Notes: generated by a model not told the origin, from the letters alone. DNA of 64,000 nt from Hydractinia symbiolongicarpus (GCF_029227915.1 NC_079883.1:26102001-26166000), one strand, 5' to 3'; shown: positions 12,032 to 24,945, counted from the stretch's first letter. Made by a program: numbers and translations.

Positions 12032-12240
12032 TTACTTACACGCAATCTCCATGTCACCTTGAAATAAAGGCGATTTTCTATGATGCTTACTTGTCAGTTC
12101 AACAATGACAGTCGCCCCACGATCGAAAAGATTTTTTGTGACCTGGATATTTCCATTGGAAGATGACCAACAGGAGTTTCGCTATCCATTTTGCAAACTT
12201 TTAGGGCATGTATATCAAATGCGTTGTCTATGGCAGCAAT
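12032..12240 (-). pseudogene. HIRAN-like domain fragment with frameshift, copy 1
   Basis: The minus strand reads IDNAFDIHALKVCK, then VGHLPMEISRSQKIF, a one-base frameshift near 12125, then RGATVIVELTSKHHRKSPL and FQGDMEIACK, and a stop. The N-x-x-D...VG-LP-EISR pattern resembles HIRAN-type modules that occur in many copies in cnidarian genomes. Probably a dead exon or transposed fragment. Confidence 0.5.
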
Positions 12241-12320
12241 TTAAAATTTGACAAAGTTCTGGATTCCAGAATTTTCAAAAAATAATAGTATCCGCGAACA
12301 GCTGCTGTGAACTCAAAAAC

Positions 12321-12404
12321 CTTTAAGTACCTTCAAGTTCCACGTACCTTCAAGTACCTTCAAGTTTCAAGTACCTTCACGTTTCACTTCAAGTACCTTC
12401 AAGT
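12321..12404. repeat. Minisatellite of caagtacctt units, unit 1
   Basis: About eight imperfect copies of a 10-bp aagtaccttc / aagtttc motif directly before a LINE fragment. Confidence 0.85.
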
Positions 12405-12682
12405 TGTTGTTTGTTCTAGTCTTAGAAGCACTGTCGATGGAGTTCAGAACAGATTGTCCATGGGAGTTATTGTATGCAGATGATTTGATTCTCATAGCAG
12501 ACACGATGGAAGAATTAGTTGGGATGTTTGAGAATTGGAAGAAAGGACTAGAAGAAAAAGGGCTAAGGGTGAACACAGCAAAGTCTAAAGTCATGATCAG
12601 TAGCATTGCAGCCAAATGTGACCTTGTAGTAGTTGAAAATACAGAGCAGTTAAAGTTAGCAGTTGAGCAGTTAAAGTTATAA
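12405..12682 (+). pseudogene. LINE RT fragment with YADD box, copy 1
   Basis: Reads LFVLVLEALSMEFRTDCPWE, then LLYADDLILIADTMEELV and VNTAKSKVMISS. It matches the LINE in MTR intron 8 across that element's frameshift site, here in the intact phase. Only the catalytic C-terminal part of the RT is present, truncated on both sides and ending in a short QLKLAVEQLKL duplication. Confidence 0.85.
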
Positions 12683-13110
12683 AAAAATAATACTTGAGGA
12701 CAATGTTTCAAAAAAAGCTACTCAAGGTAACACGAGGGTTTTTAATGATTCTCATTTGCAACATGAAAAATTTGTTTAAAATTTCTACGAAAAAAAAGTT
12801 GCAAAATGAAAAAATTTAATGTGGGGACACAGTTAAACACTTTCATGTGATGATAACAAATCATGTTTTTTGTTGCAATCGCACGAAGTTTATTTCCCGT
12901 AGCTTTATGATACTTGTGAAATTTTGATTAGGCGTGCCAACTGTATCTTCGAGGACTGGATTTAATTTCGGGAAGAATTGTTGTTCTTATAAACTTGTTT
13001 CTGATCATTCTGTTTTTTATTTACTCTTTTTTAGTTGTGATAAAGGCTCTTGCCAAACATGCCCGCGCTGTGGAATGAACCATGTACCTAGCGGTTGCGA
13101 AGCAAACCTC

Positions 13111-13226
13111 CAACCTCGATCCCAGGACAAGTTGTCTCTTTTTGCATATCAGACGGCGAGAAGGACATCAGACCTATAAAAAAGCGCAGCGCCGATGAGA
13201 GATAAAAAGCCCTGGGAACGAGGTTG
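13111..13226. mobile_element. 116-bp MITE with 16-bp terminal inverted repeats, copy 1
   Basis: caacctcgatcccagg at 13111-13126 is complementary, with one mismatch, to cctgggaacgaggttg at 13211-13226. Elements with these ends are abundant in cnidarian genomes. Confidence 0.75.
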
Positions 13227-13533
13227 GCAAATTCCATAACCAATAAGCTATGCGCCAACAACTATAATTGTCCGATATTGTCTATTTTTTTCCCCGTTTA
13301 AGAGAACTTAACCATCTAGTGTCTCCCTAACCCACATACGTCTGCCTATTTTATCTAATAAATCTTTAAAATATTTTTTTTTATTATGCATTAATTTTAC
13401 AATTTTAAGAATTTTTAATCTAGAGTAGCGTTGGTTTTTATCACTCAGCAGAATGAACGAGCGATTAAGACTGACTGCGTATATTGGCCTTATAATTGCT
13501 TCCATATCGTTAGCAGCTCGAATGTCTTAAAAT

Positions 13534-14208
13534 TAATCCTCTTACTTAAGGGATGCACGATACTAATGAAATTTCGTGGGCAGAGAGAGGAGACTAGCTG
13601 TAAGAAGGTTGTGGTGATTAGTCTTTGTGTGTTGTCAAAATGATGGAAGTGACCTTATCACGACAACACAACATCGACCCATGCTGGATATTTTTGAAGT
13701 TTACTGCAGAACCAAAACAATTATCGGTACAATTTTTGTTGACGTCAGCATAATTTTCTTGGGTTTCCTGATGTTGTGGACTCTAACGAGGGTACGTTAG
13801 GGCAAACAAGAGCACCTGGCCACTGCAAATGTGACGCAAGCAACTTGTGCGGAGTCATTCTTGTGTAGAGCTTACTGACTGACGCTTTCGCTGCCGAAGT
13901 CAATTTCGTTCCAGAAAGAACAATTGGGAATGGGGTTGATGCGAAGTATTACAGGGTGGCAACAGTTCCTAAAAGACTACATAACAATTTCTCAACGTCG
14001 TTCCCAGGACTTTATTACCATTGTAAAAACCAAAAACACCTAAGTTTTTTATGACTAATCCTCTTACTTAAGGGATGCACGATACTAATGAAATTTCGTG
14101 GGCAGAGAGAGGAGACTAGCTGTAAGAAGGTTGTGGTGATTAGTCTTTGTGTGTTGTCAAAATGATGGAAGTGACCTTATCACGACGACACAACATCGAC
14201 CCATGCTG
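13534..14208. repeat. Pair of 153-bp direct repeats, copy 1
   Basis: 13534-13686 and 14056-14208 match with one difference (acaaca/acgaca) and enclose about 370 bp of non-coding DNA. The layout recalls a small terminal-repeat retroelement, but the repeat ends are not TG..CA and no primer-binding site is obvious, so a local duplication is equally likely. Confidence 0.7.
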
Positions 14209-14756
14209 TTTTCTCTTTCTGACAATCAAGTAAAAATGTTAACTCTTGAAAAAGCAATAAATAAATACCTTTTCGAAAGTGCAATTGCGTGTACGTACAA
14301 AATAAAGTTATTTTACAATAAAAAAAAACAATAAAAACAACACTCTACCTATGCAACAAATTGACAACAGAAAGGTATGATTTCTACCTCCTACTGTCTT
14401 TCTGTGCTTAAATATTGTGTTGAGTGGAATCAGTAGGGTGGGTTGGGAAATGTCACTGAAATGTCACTGGCTGACCTAATACTTTTTAAATAGAGGTCAT
14501 TACAAACGGGTTTTTTTGAGATTTCAATATAACTCCCAAAGCGAGAAACAGATAGCCTGAAAATTTTCGCGTATTTTTAAGAATAAAATATCAACACAAA
14601 AATGTCTCTATAAATTATTTCTATTCGAAAAAAAGAAGAAATTATCTAAGCTAATGGATGTGTTGGACACATTTTACGGACTGGCTCATTTTCTCTTTTA
14701 CGAAACACCTCCTTGTTTTGCGACAATTATACGCTCGTAAACCTAATTCCAACTCG

Positions 14757-17700
14757 TTACCATATTTCTGTCTCTCTAGATAACCTCTTAGGTTCTTTGC
14801 TTGTATTATTTTTACGTCTACCACTTGGTGTATGCACTTTTTGTTCACTTGTTTCAGAAGTCCCAGCCCGACTACTGGATCCAGCAAAGGACTGTAAATT
14901 TTCAAGTTCATTTTCACATAATAGTGACGTTTCATGTACAACGTTATTTCGGTTACTGGTTGGATCTTCAGTACCGTTTGTAGTCCCTGATGTACTTGAA
15001 GATATTGTTCTCGTCAGAAGTTCTGTATTAAAATTACCCTGTATATTTTGAAAGTTCAGTGAACCAGCAGAATCATGTTGGTTATTCGCAGGTGAATTCG
15101 TGCTCGCTTCAGTATGGTTTGAAAACTTTTCTGTTGCTAAATCTAACCGACAAGTAGGACATGTTGATTTCTAGAAAAAAAATTTTTGTTTACGCATAGG
15201 CCTTCTATTACAAAAAAACCCGCCAAATATCACAGAAGTATAGATGAATGCTGTTGTTAACATTTTTAGCGGTAAGCTCTTTCGGCTTTGGCATTTGCGT
15301 GGCAGGAAAAAAAATAGGGGCGCTAAAAAGCAAAGTTATTATCAGGTTATTTTTAAGACTTTAAATGAATTCAAATAAATAAGAAGGCATCAATCTACAC
15401 TCGATAATTTATAACCTCAATGATGTTTCTGTGAGAAGAAATCCACAGGAATAGACCTCCCTTCACCAAATCCTAGCATCTTTTTTCCTGCCACGCAAAT
15501 GCCAAAGAGCTTACCGCTGAAAAGTAAACAAATGAGGTAACACTGGAATTTATCTATATTAACAGGAAACTACATCTACGACTTACAATTTTAAGCCAGT
15601 TTAAGATACATGCGTTATGATAAAAATGAGTGCAAGGTAATTGTAGAAGCTGTTCGTTTAAAACGTATTCACCAAAACAAATGCAACACGATAAACTGGA
15701 AGCTAAAACATGAGAAAACAACAAATATTTTTCAAATTCAACAAAATAAAAAAGAGATTCATGCTGGAGGGTAAACTTTCTTCCAATACGTTAAAAAAAA
15801 CCTTAGATCATTTTTTTTTTCATTTAGAAAATTTTTATCGTGGATTTCAATGGATGTGCCGTCACTTATTTCATCAAAAAAGTCAAAAATAACATTGGTC
15901 ACAAATAGTAAAAATAGATTGGCACATGGAATGATTTATTGGAATAATTTAGGCAAATATTATAACGATTGAAGTTTGTTACACACCGTAACACACCACA
16001 CTTTTTAGATGATTAAAAATATTGACACAAATCCCTACCAACTTGTGCGATAGTGACTTTTACAGATGGTAATGATTCCAAGATATGTTGTGGTGTAGGA
16101 GAGTCTTTCTCCTCCTCTTCTTGTAGACTGTCCATTATTCTATCATATAACATCTAAAAACAAATGTGCGTATATTCAGTTTAAGGATTTCCACAACATT
16201 CTTTGGCCGACATTATAAAATGATTTTACTAGTAAACACATGGAGTTAGTGAGAAACCAGACCTGTAGAGAAACACCAAAAAATGATGGTGCAGAATTAC
16301 TAAACATCTCAAAATGATGACTCAGCATCTAAAATAAAATGATAAAATAATTATCAACTTTTTGAGCTCAGAAAGTTGTAATTTAGTGATTCCAGGTCTG
16401 CTTAATCTTTTTTTTTAAGTTGAAGTTAAAATGACCCTAACAGCAACTCTCAATTTCCTTTCTTTCTCCAATATAGTGTTAACAGTAAAGTATATTGAAC
16501 ATACCAATTAAATAGATAGTTCCTATGAAAACCTTACCAAACAATCATTTAAGCTTTAAGGCTAAAATACTCAATTCTTTTAAAAGAAAGGTTTTAAACC
16601 TGAGATTAAAACTTATAGATTCCAAAGTGCATGTTTACCACTTTTTTTTATAAGCAAACCCATTTTTGGGGTAAGGCCTCAGGTTTTTTAGGGTAGAGGG
16701 CCTTTTGGGGCCTCAAGATTCTTGTCTGGTTGCTTAGCGCCTTTTTCTTTTTCGACACATTGACTTTGCCTGATCTTTCGATTTTTTTTTAAAAAAAGGA
16801 TGTTTCAAAAAGTCATCTTTTTTTGCCATTTACGCTATTCTTTCTTTTACACAATACCACTAAAAATTCCCTTTAAAGGGGTCATATATTTTAGCCTGAG
16901 GTAGAGTTTTAGAGGGTGAAACAAAAATTTAACTTTAATCTCTGATCTAGTCTTTAAAAATGTTTACATGATTTCGGCTGAAATAAAACTTATGTCAGTT
17001 TTGATTTCATTTTAATCTACAAGAACAAAATCAAATTTCATTTCGCTTTCAAAATATTCATGTAAACACGATTTACCCATATAAAACTATGAATGCTATA
17101 CCAGGAATATGTTATTGCTACACATTATTGCGCATGTGTACAAAGCTTCACGCTACATTGATATAAAAAAGAACTCCATGTAAACACAATGAAATTTCAT
17201 TGCCGTTTAAACACTCATTTCGGGTCCATGTAAAGGCTACATCTATTTTTTAAGGTATAATGTATATCTTTGCTTCAAACAAATTCTAGACGTATTTTTA
17301 CGTATGTTTAAACATAAAGAAACGCACCTCAAACACACTGAATTCATCATCTAAAACAAAAAAATAACAAAATCATATAAAATACCATTCTAATACTTCA
17401 TTGGGAGAATCACAAATGTATGTATGCAGGATTTCACGTTTTCCCAAAAATCTGCAAAAATAAGTCCTGTGAAAATATTTTTGGCCCAACCGCAAATGTA
17501 AATCTCCATGTAACTTTTTTTTTACCACCAACCACAAAAGGGAATGATGTAGGTACATCTTTTATTATCTTGATGTTGTGTTTTTAGTTAAAATATAAGA
17601 TTATCAAGAGAAAATGTGAAAGGGATAAAAAAATTGGCAGACCAATCAATTTAGAGTTCTATAAATTTGATGCTAAATAAAAAAATCAACAAAATTATAT

Positions 17701-18506
17701 TCTTATAAATAATCTAAAATAGGGTGTAATCCACAAAAATAATCTCTGAAAATAAAAATAAAATCTTGTTGACTCCAACCATGACGATTTCTCCCAAGAA
17801 ACTGTCTTGAAACATCAGAGTTTTTTTATTTGCAAACTTACCATCTGCTACTGAAGAATCTTCTGAGGGCACTGAAAAACTGTCATCGAAATCTGACGTG
17901 TCGGAAGCATCTGTTGAGGAATCATCAACTGTACTCCATCCTGAATCATCCTCATCATCTAGTGATTCGAAAATGTGTGTTTTTATAGCAGAGTTATACC
18001 CAATTTGGAAAGAATTGTTGCAAATAAAATCTTTTAAAGTTTCTTTAAATTGAATATATCAAACTTCTAATAACAAACACCTTTACTCAATCCTGTTAAT
18101 AATAAATATTGCTGAAGAAAATTCAAAAAAAGGATAGCCTTAGAATCACCATGAAATAGGAAACAAACAAAAGTTGATTAGATCTTCAAAAATGTTACAT
18201 CTGCTTCTTGTATACAATATATACAAAATATAGAGAACTAACAATAAAAAATATAATGCAATGCTGACCTGTTCCTGATTGTTGTGGCAACTGTTGAAAA
18301 ACATTGTCTCCAGTGTTTTGAACTTCCTCTGACATCATAGCATTATTGCTTAAAAAAGATGGATTTTGCAAGTGGTGACTCATATTAAATTCACCTTCTT
18401 CACCTTCAGATTCAGATGAAAATTCCGGCATCGAATGACCAGAAGAACCACGATGATCCGAATCTGAATCAGACACAAGATTTGGAATCTCAAAAGAATC
18501 GTCCAT
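14757..18506 (-). CDS. RING-H2 E3 ubiquitin ligase, Praja/RNF115-126-like, copy 2 (complete)
   Basis: Seven coding exons: 18269-18506, 17842-18042, 17328-17350, 16263-16328, 16039-16153, 15587-15702 and 14757-15170. They total 1173 nt, or 390 residues. Zinc ligands fall at C220, C223, C238, H240, H243, C246, C257 and C260, giving C-x2-C-x14-C-x-H-x2-H-x2-C-x10-C-x2-C, a clean RING-H2. The acidic Ser/Asp/Glu-rich N-terminus (about residues 1-150) is probably disordered. About 130 residues follow the RING (Ser/Thr/Asn-rich, then a basic stretch GRRKNN...KEPKR), longer than usual after a RING of this type. Exon 3 is a 23-nt microexon. The start is the first ATG of exon 1, 11 nt after an AG (ctatag) that could be a splice acceptor. 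CDPF1 lies about 370 bp upstream on the same strand. Confidence 0.88.
15268..15518. mobile_element. MITE-like inverted-repeat element, copy 2
   Basis: Same element as at 125-375, in the last intron of RING gene copy 2. Confidence 0.6.
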
Positions 18507-18876
18507 TATTTATGTCTATAGAATTACATATAAAATATTAGCATTAAAACAACAGAATGGCACTGTAGCAAAAACAACAAAACAATGCCACAAACAACAC
18601 AACATTTTTTTGTATAAACGGCATCTCTAAGCAAGAACAAGCACTGACCATGTCACATTTATAAGTTAACAACCATTTTTCTCTCAAAACACAACATACA
18701 AAAAACCATACAAGAGCATCTGTTTTTTTTAACTGTTACGTCACAAGTTAAAAAAATTACAAAAACAAGCTGATCGTCATTGCACACTTGGAAAGCATTA
18801 TAAATATATTGCAAAAAGTGAAGGGTGTTAATGTTTTTATCTTTTTAAAGTGATTGCTTAATTCTATTTTAAACAA

Positions 18877-19188
18877 TCAGAGAACTTCTTTAGGAAAGGA
18901 TTCTATGTTTTCTTGGACACAGGTTAAACAGTATCTTTTGGTGTAGAAAATGCTACATTTTTGATCCACACAAACTGCTTTCATGCACAATGAACAGATA
19001 CCACCAAGTACCAACGGGATAAAACTCTTGTGAGCAAAAGGGTCTTTTATGTAGTATACATCTTCAAGGATGTAAAAGTTTGATTTTTCATCTTTGTATT
19101 TTGAAAATTTGTCGTATTTGTACTTATTTTGACATTGTGAACATTCAAAACTCTCTAATGGTTTATCAACATCTTTATTTTTCTCCAT
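18877..19188 (-). CDS. CDPF1: CDPF1-like cysteine-rich DPF-motif protein, copy 2
   Basis: The predicted protein is identical to that of the copy at 3771-4082, with the same 6-nt gap between the acceptor-like cag and the ATG. The spacing to the following RING gene (ATG at 18506) is unchanged. Intact single exon of 103 residues with all eight cysteines and the KDPF motif. Confidence 0.9.
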   Translation of the reverse strand: MEKNKDVDKPLESFECSQCQNKYKYDKFSKYKDEKSNFYILEDVYYIKDPFAHKSFIPLVLGGICSLCMKAVCVDQKCSIFYTKRYCLTCVQENIESFPKEVL

Positions 19189-19493
19189 TACAATCTGATC
19201 AAATATTATATCACAGATCTAAGGATATAAGATGTGCATTAAATATTTTTTCAATGACATGATAGTTCTAAAGGTGATAAAACATTATTTTAGGATTCGA
19301 TTTCATCTAAAATTACATATGAACCAGAATTTTATGAACCAAAAAGGTAAATAAAACAAATATTCAAGTAAAACAACTGAATCAGTTTTTTATCTCACAA
19401 TTATAAATATACAGAAAAAAATTAATTGCATTAAACAACTTTAAGATATGCTATAAAATAAACAAAATAAGAATTGTCTTCTATAAAGCTTTT

Positions 19494-20097
19494 GATGGGT
19501 GCGGACAAAAGGGCCAGTGAGATATAGATAAGTTTGATGATACATTGGATAGAGTGAGGTGGTAATAAAAAAAATCTAGATGTATTGCGGATGTGTTAAG
19601 AAGGGAACACCAGTATGCATCTTAGCTAGTGCAGACAAGGAGAAAAGACTTGGAAGAGTTCTTGTAGCTAACACTAAGTTTTATCCAATGAGGATCATTT
19701 ACCATGATGCAGTAGAGGGAACAACTATGCAGATCTAGATAGAATGGGTAGTAGAGGATTGTCAGGTGTTGTTGCAGAAATTGTAAAAGTGTCTGGATAT
19801 ACTGCAGTTGAGCTTATTACAAGTCTTGTCAACCAAAACACAAAGGATGGTGTTATTCCTAATGACAGGCAATCAAGTGTAATAGTCAATTGTTTCAAGG
19901 ACAACCGTGATACCTTAAACAGAGTTAATTATAGAGGGTTGAAGTGCGTTCATGAGGTAAAGAAAGTTATTGAAAGAGTGGTTGATAAGTTATTTAGAAA
20001 AAAAATTGATATAAATATGATACAATTTGGTTATGTTCCAGGGTGTCGTACAACAGATGCAATATTCTTACTACTTACAGACTTACAGTTTACTTAG
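19494..20097 (+). pseudogene. LINE reverse transcriptase fragment, copy 2
   Basis: Copy of the fragment at 4388-4991; the open stretch 19744-20094 translates identically. Confidence 0.8.
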
Positions 20098-20146
20098 ACT
20101 TTAAAATTTATATAGAATGTCCTACAATTCTGCTTTTTGTTGCCAT

Positions 20147-21734
20147 CCTTGAATCATCACTATCATCATCATCACTGCCACCACTAGCTGATTTGGACCA
20201 AATCATTTGAAGAAGGAACCATTCCAGACACACTAACCAGTGTAATAATAACACCAAAACACAAGAGTGGAAGCAAAACTAAAGCTGAAAACTACCACCC
20301 AATTGCCCTAACTTCTCACATCATAAAGGTCTTTAAAAAGATTGTCCGAAATCAAATTGTGTCACTCATGGAAGAAAATAACCTGTTCAACAGCTCACAA
20401 CATGGTTTTCTTGGTGGACGGTCATGTCTGAGCCAGCTTCTTGACCATTTCGACAATATTCTACAAATACTCTGCAACAACTCAAACGCTGATGTTGTAT
20501 ACTTGGATTTCGCAAAAGTGTTTGACAAGGTCGATATAGACATATATAGCTCTTAAAAAGATAGAAAACTTAAGTATCAAAGGCAAACTACTCAAATGGC
20601 TGAAGTCCTTCCTAACAAAACAGAACCCAGTACATCTCAGTAAACGGTCACCACTCACGTACCACACAAGTCATATCCCGCGTACCACAAGGAAGTGTGC
20701 TTGGATCGCTCATCTTCCTTATCCTTATGGGGGATATTGATCTTTCTGTAAAGAACGGATCCCTCTCAGGCTTTGCAGATGATACAAGACTTACAATGAA
20801 GGTTAGCTCTGAAAGTGACATTGAAAAAATGCAAGCGGACCTAAACTCAGTCTACGAATGGAGTAAACAAAACAACATGATATTCAACAATACAAAGTTT
20901 TAAGCTCATGCAGTATGGAAAAGACCTAGATCTGAAGTCAAAGTACAAAACAACAGCATCAACACAAATCCAACCAAAAACACAAACCAAAGATCTTGGA
21001 ATACTAATGACAGATGCTACCTTCAAATCGCATATAAATAAAATCGTAAAAAATACAAAACAACTTACAAGCTGGATTCTTTGACTCTTTTGATCGTGAT
21101 CACCAGAAGTTCTCCTACCACTATGGAAATCCCTTGTCATCCCTAGATTCGAGTACTTCTCTCAACCCTGGTCTCCTGCTAGTAAAGGACAAATCAAGGT
21201 ACTAGAAGCTCTGCAATGGAGCTACCTGAAAAAAAACGCATTTAAACAGCTTAAACTGTACTTATACAACGACAATGTGAACACTATCAAGCCATACAAT
21301 TGGAAAATAGCTGAAGGAATTGTCCCAAACCATCACCCACCCATGCAACACAAAGAAAAGGGCGTTTATTTCAACTACCACCGGTGCTGAACAATTCTAC
21401 AAGCTTCGCTAAACTACACAACAGCTTCCGTTTATCAAGCTCCAAGACCCTTCAACGCCCTGCCCAAGTCTCTAAGAAGCATCACTTCATGTCCAGTTTA
21501 AAGTTTAAAACAGCCCTCGACAAGTTTCTTAAAATTCTCCCAGATTAACCTTCATTCCCCGGAACAAATGAAGCCTCAAAAAACAGTATGACCACTGTAG
21601 TTCGATCTAACCCTCATCCTCCTCTCTCTAGAGATGGAGTAGAAGAAGAGGAAGAAGTGACTGACCTTGGTTGTCCATGACAGGCGTGAAGCTACAACTT
21701 CAAAAGTTAACATAAGTAAGTAACATAAGTAAGA
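20147..21734 (+). pseudogene. CR1/Jockey-type LINE remnant, copy 2
   Basis: Copy of the remnant at 5041-6628, with the same frameshifts and stops. Confidence 0.82.
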
Positions 21735-22048
21735 TATAGATTGTAGAATTTAACCTTTTAAACATTTTCCCCCTTATTTATGAGAAAAGTGCGTCTAAAC
21801 TGATGAAAACACAACCCTCATAATCAGGGTATTTCGCCAATTGATTGATATGATTCTCTTACTGATAATCACTTTTTATATTTAAACATGATATTAAACA
21901 ACCTAAACAGCTTACTAATAGAGTAAGTACGTAATTTATTTTAACAACACCAAAAAGTATACAAAGCAGAAAAAAGGGTTGAACCAAAAGGTTAAATTAG
22001 TGTAAAAAACAATAAATTTATCGACACATTTTTTTACTAAAGCTGGGT

Positions 22049-22272
22049 AAGCCTGTTAAGTCATTACAGCCCACTGCCATCAAGGAACATTTACTTTATT
22101 GTGGGTCACCATCTTTTGAGAATCTTACGGTCATTATATCTGCACCCAATAACTTTGTATTAGAACTTAAGGAGAGTTTAATAATTTACAGACATAAACC
22201 TTCACTCAATAGAAATGTAGCTTCAGCGCCATTATTGATAAATACCAATGATTACTTCTCTGGGAGTTACGC
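22049..22272 (+). pseudogene. Penelope-like element C-terminus, copy 2
   Basis: Copy of 6943-7166 with one silent substitution near 22151. Confidence 0.65.
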
Positions 22273-22286
22273 GTATGCTGAGAATT

Positions 22287-22356
22287 TAAATTTTATACAA
22301 TGTGAAAACTAATATAATAATAATATTTGATTAGTTTTCACATTGTATAAAATTTA
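22287..22356. repeat. Perfect 27-bp inverted repeat, copy 2
   Basis: Same palindrome as 7181-7250. Confidence 0.85.
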
Positions 22357-22583
22357 GATTTTTATTTTATTTTCTTGTAAAAATTTTTCTATAAATTTAT
22401 AACTACACTGTATGACTGTTATATTGAAAATAACAGAAGTTGTGGCAATAGTTTTAATAAAAAAATGTGCCAATAATATTGTCGTTACTTCACACTAAAG
22501 TAGAAAAAGTATCTAAAATTGAGAATATTATATTTAGGTCATTGATTAGGACAAAGTATAGGCTTACAGGAAGTGCAACATTA

Positions 22584-23635
22584 TCAGATTTGGTCAGCAT
22601 ACTTATCTGCAACAACTGCTAAAGGATGTTAACCTTTTGAGGCTAGGTCAATATTTTATGCTTTTCAAATTGAAAGTAAAAATTTTCACAAGCTATTTAA
22701 AGTTAATCACTGTTTTAGCTGGTTAATTGATGTTGTCTCAATCCTTGGTACAAAGAGAAAGAACTTTAAAAAGCCAGATAGCTAGCTAGATAGCTTTATC
22801 AAACATATATAAGGCAAATGAAAGGAAAAATTAGACAACAAGATTTAAGTTTCCTTCAAATGTTTTAACTTAGAGTACCTAACCCAAAATATATCTGAAT
22901 CCTTCTGGCCGCTTTTGTCTTTAAGTATGTATATACTGGACTAAAACCAGCAAAGTTTTTAACAAATATAAAGTCAAACGTCTTAAAGCAAACCTTTCTG
23001 TGGTTTTCGCTGGTCTTCCTGTCTTGTGTTTGTTTCGTAACAAAGTGTATATGACGTCATGCAGTTTTGGGTGATCTCCACCACCAGGTTTCAATTGAGA
23101 TAAAATTAAAAAATGACTATATAAATTTAAGCACAACGCTGGAAACTTGTTCTCAACACTAAACTGGGACAGCAAGACAAATTTCAAAGCAAAATCCACA
23201 CAACAAGCACATGCTGCATCTAACAAAGGTCAGTAGGGGGGAAGGTCCGTTTCATGGTCACTGCAACAACTTGCCCTTTTATTTAGGAAGCCTAGAAGCT
23301 CTAGGCTTCTAGAAAATTCACCAACTCCGACTTCAACAATCCCTTATTCCCAAAGTTAGTAAGGGATATTTAAATATATTGCTTCTTTGTTACTGTCCCT
23401 CCCACTTTCCTGTGGTGGAGAAATCAAATTCAAAGAAGTAGCCTGGAAGGTTTTTGAATCAACCGTAAGCGGCAGTTTATACTGCAGTATAGCTACGGAA
23501 CAGCAAAATTTACATAAGATCTGAGCCAACTTTATATTACAGCCTTTTTAATTATAAAAAATGCTGTCATCTCATAGTTCAATGGAAACCATTACCTCTA
23601 TTATGATGATGAAATTGAGAAACTCCCACCACAAA
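22584..23635 (-). CDS. 3' exons of an unrecognised gene, copy 2
   Basis: Exons 23596-23635, 22994-23219, 22879-22940 and 22584-22618. Identical in structure to the copy at 7478-8529, except one substitution in the basic segment of exon 2 (RNKHK instead of RKKHK) and one base changed just inside the preceding intron near 22947. Phase and stop codon are unchanged. Confidence 0.48.
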
Positions 23636-23927
23636 CTGTGACATAAGTAATTTTTAGTTAATCCATGGTTGGTTTTTGGTGATCAATAGGCAGGTGCAAC
23701 CATTCCATTAAAAAATACATAAAAGGTTATATACCTATTGACCATGCTAGTGAAGAATTATAGAATTCTGATGTTTTACTGTATAATGAACAATCGAAAA
23801 AAAGTTAAAAAGAGTTTGAAAACTTTAAAATTAAATATATATAAGTAAACATGAAAAACTCAATTATCGATGTTAAACTTAAAAATATTTTTGTTTGATG
23901 ATGCTGAAAGAGGCTGATAAAATAGCA

Positions 23928-24035
23928 TCAAATAGAATAATGTACGTCTGTCTGTCTGTCACGCAAAATGGTAGCTTAGCTGCGCAATAGCGAGAAGCAC
24001 GCAATTCATTGGATTTTCCACGGGCTAACGACTAG
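23928..24035 (+). mobile_element. Short non-autonomous Helitron-like element, copy 2
   Basis: Copy of 8822-8929. Confidence 0.6.
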
Positions 24036-24912
24036 TATAGTTAAAATAGTGTAAAGAATTTTCCGATTCCTTTACTTTGTGGGTTTTTGTAATATGAACC
24101 ATCCCCATTATTCAATAGAGAATTTGATGGTGTGTCCAGTTTATCACTAATTTCCTTTCAAGACCTTGAAATTTTTTAAGCCTAGGGAGTTTCAATGGTT
24201 ACGTTTTTACAGGATTCTTGCGCATGTGCAGAAAAATCAGAAAAATCGACAGGCAAAAAAATGAAGACCTTAGGTGAAGAAAGTCAAATTATGATTAAAA
24301 ACTTTGTACTGTGGTTACTAGAATCTTTTGACTGATGAATGATCTAAATCTAAACTACATGCAAGCTATATTCTAATTTCAAGATTAAAAGATGCCTCTA
24401 CCTTAAAATAAAGTTTTTAGGCTGGGCTGGTCCATGGTTTACCGCCTGCATTATTTTGCCTATCCATTTTCGTAAGAGGTCTGGGGATTATAAACAACAT
24501 GCATCACGATGAAAGTGGTCTATAGAAATCTTGCGTGTCCATGCCTTTTTTTCATTTATAAAGTTCAAAAAATAGGAAGCGAAGTATTTAACCGCTATTT
24601 TCGATTAACAATACACTTCCATTATCTTGCACACTGTAAAAGACTTGAACTATTTTAAGAGGTGGGGAGGGGGGGCATAAACTGTTGTGAACCCCCAACA
24701 ACAACGTCACATAGTAAACACTTGACCATAAATCATCTAGTGATACCAGCATTAAACTTGTTACCTCAAGTAATAGCAACCCCATTATTGTTGAAAGTTT
24801 TAGGTAGTCTCATTGAGGATATTGTAAGGGAAAGTGAGCATGATTTTTTAAATCATGATATCTTCTTCACATTAATTTAACATATTGAAATGTATAAATA
24901 TTTGGAAAGACC

Positions 24913-24945
<33 letters not shown>
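24913..24945. repeat. GATA microsatellite, unit 2
   Basis: Equivalent of 9807-9843, one 4-bp unit shorter. Confidence 0.95.

Larger units (their letters stand above)
9334..24439. repeat. 15.1-kb tandem segmental repeat, complete middle unit
   Basis: This unit is nearly identical to the units on both sides. By eye, differences from the first unit are a 6-bp gap near 15178, a replaced stretch 37 bp shorter near 15812, one fewer GATA repeat near 24913, and a handful of substitutions (for example 22151, 26398, 26960 and 27150). Introns, decayed transposons and microsatellites are copied as faithfully as exons, which means either very recent duplication or homogenisation, or an assembly artefact. 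Confidence 0.95.

Noticed and set aside
13308-13505. Minus ORF ending GRRMWVRETLDG, resembling the start of a Harbinger nuclease
   Set aside because: Too short and without the nuclease domain nearby; the resemblance is limited to a few residues.
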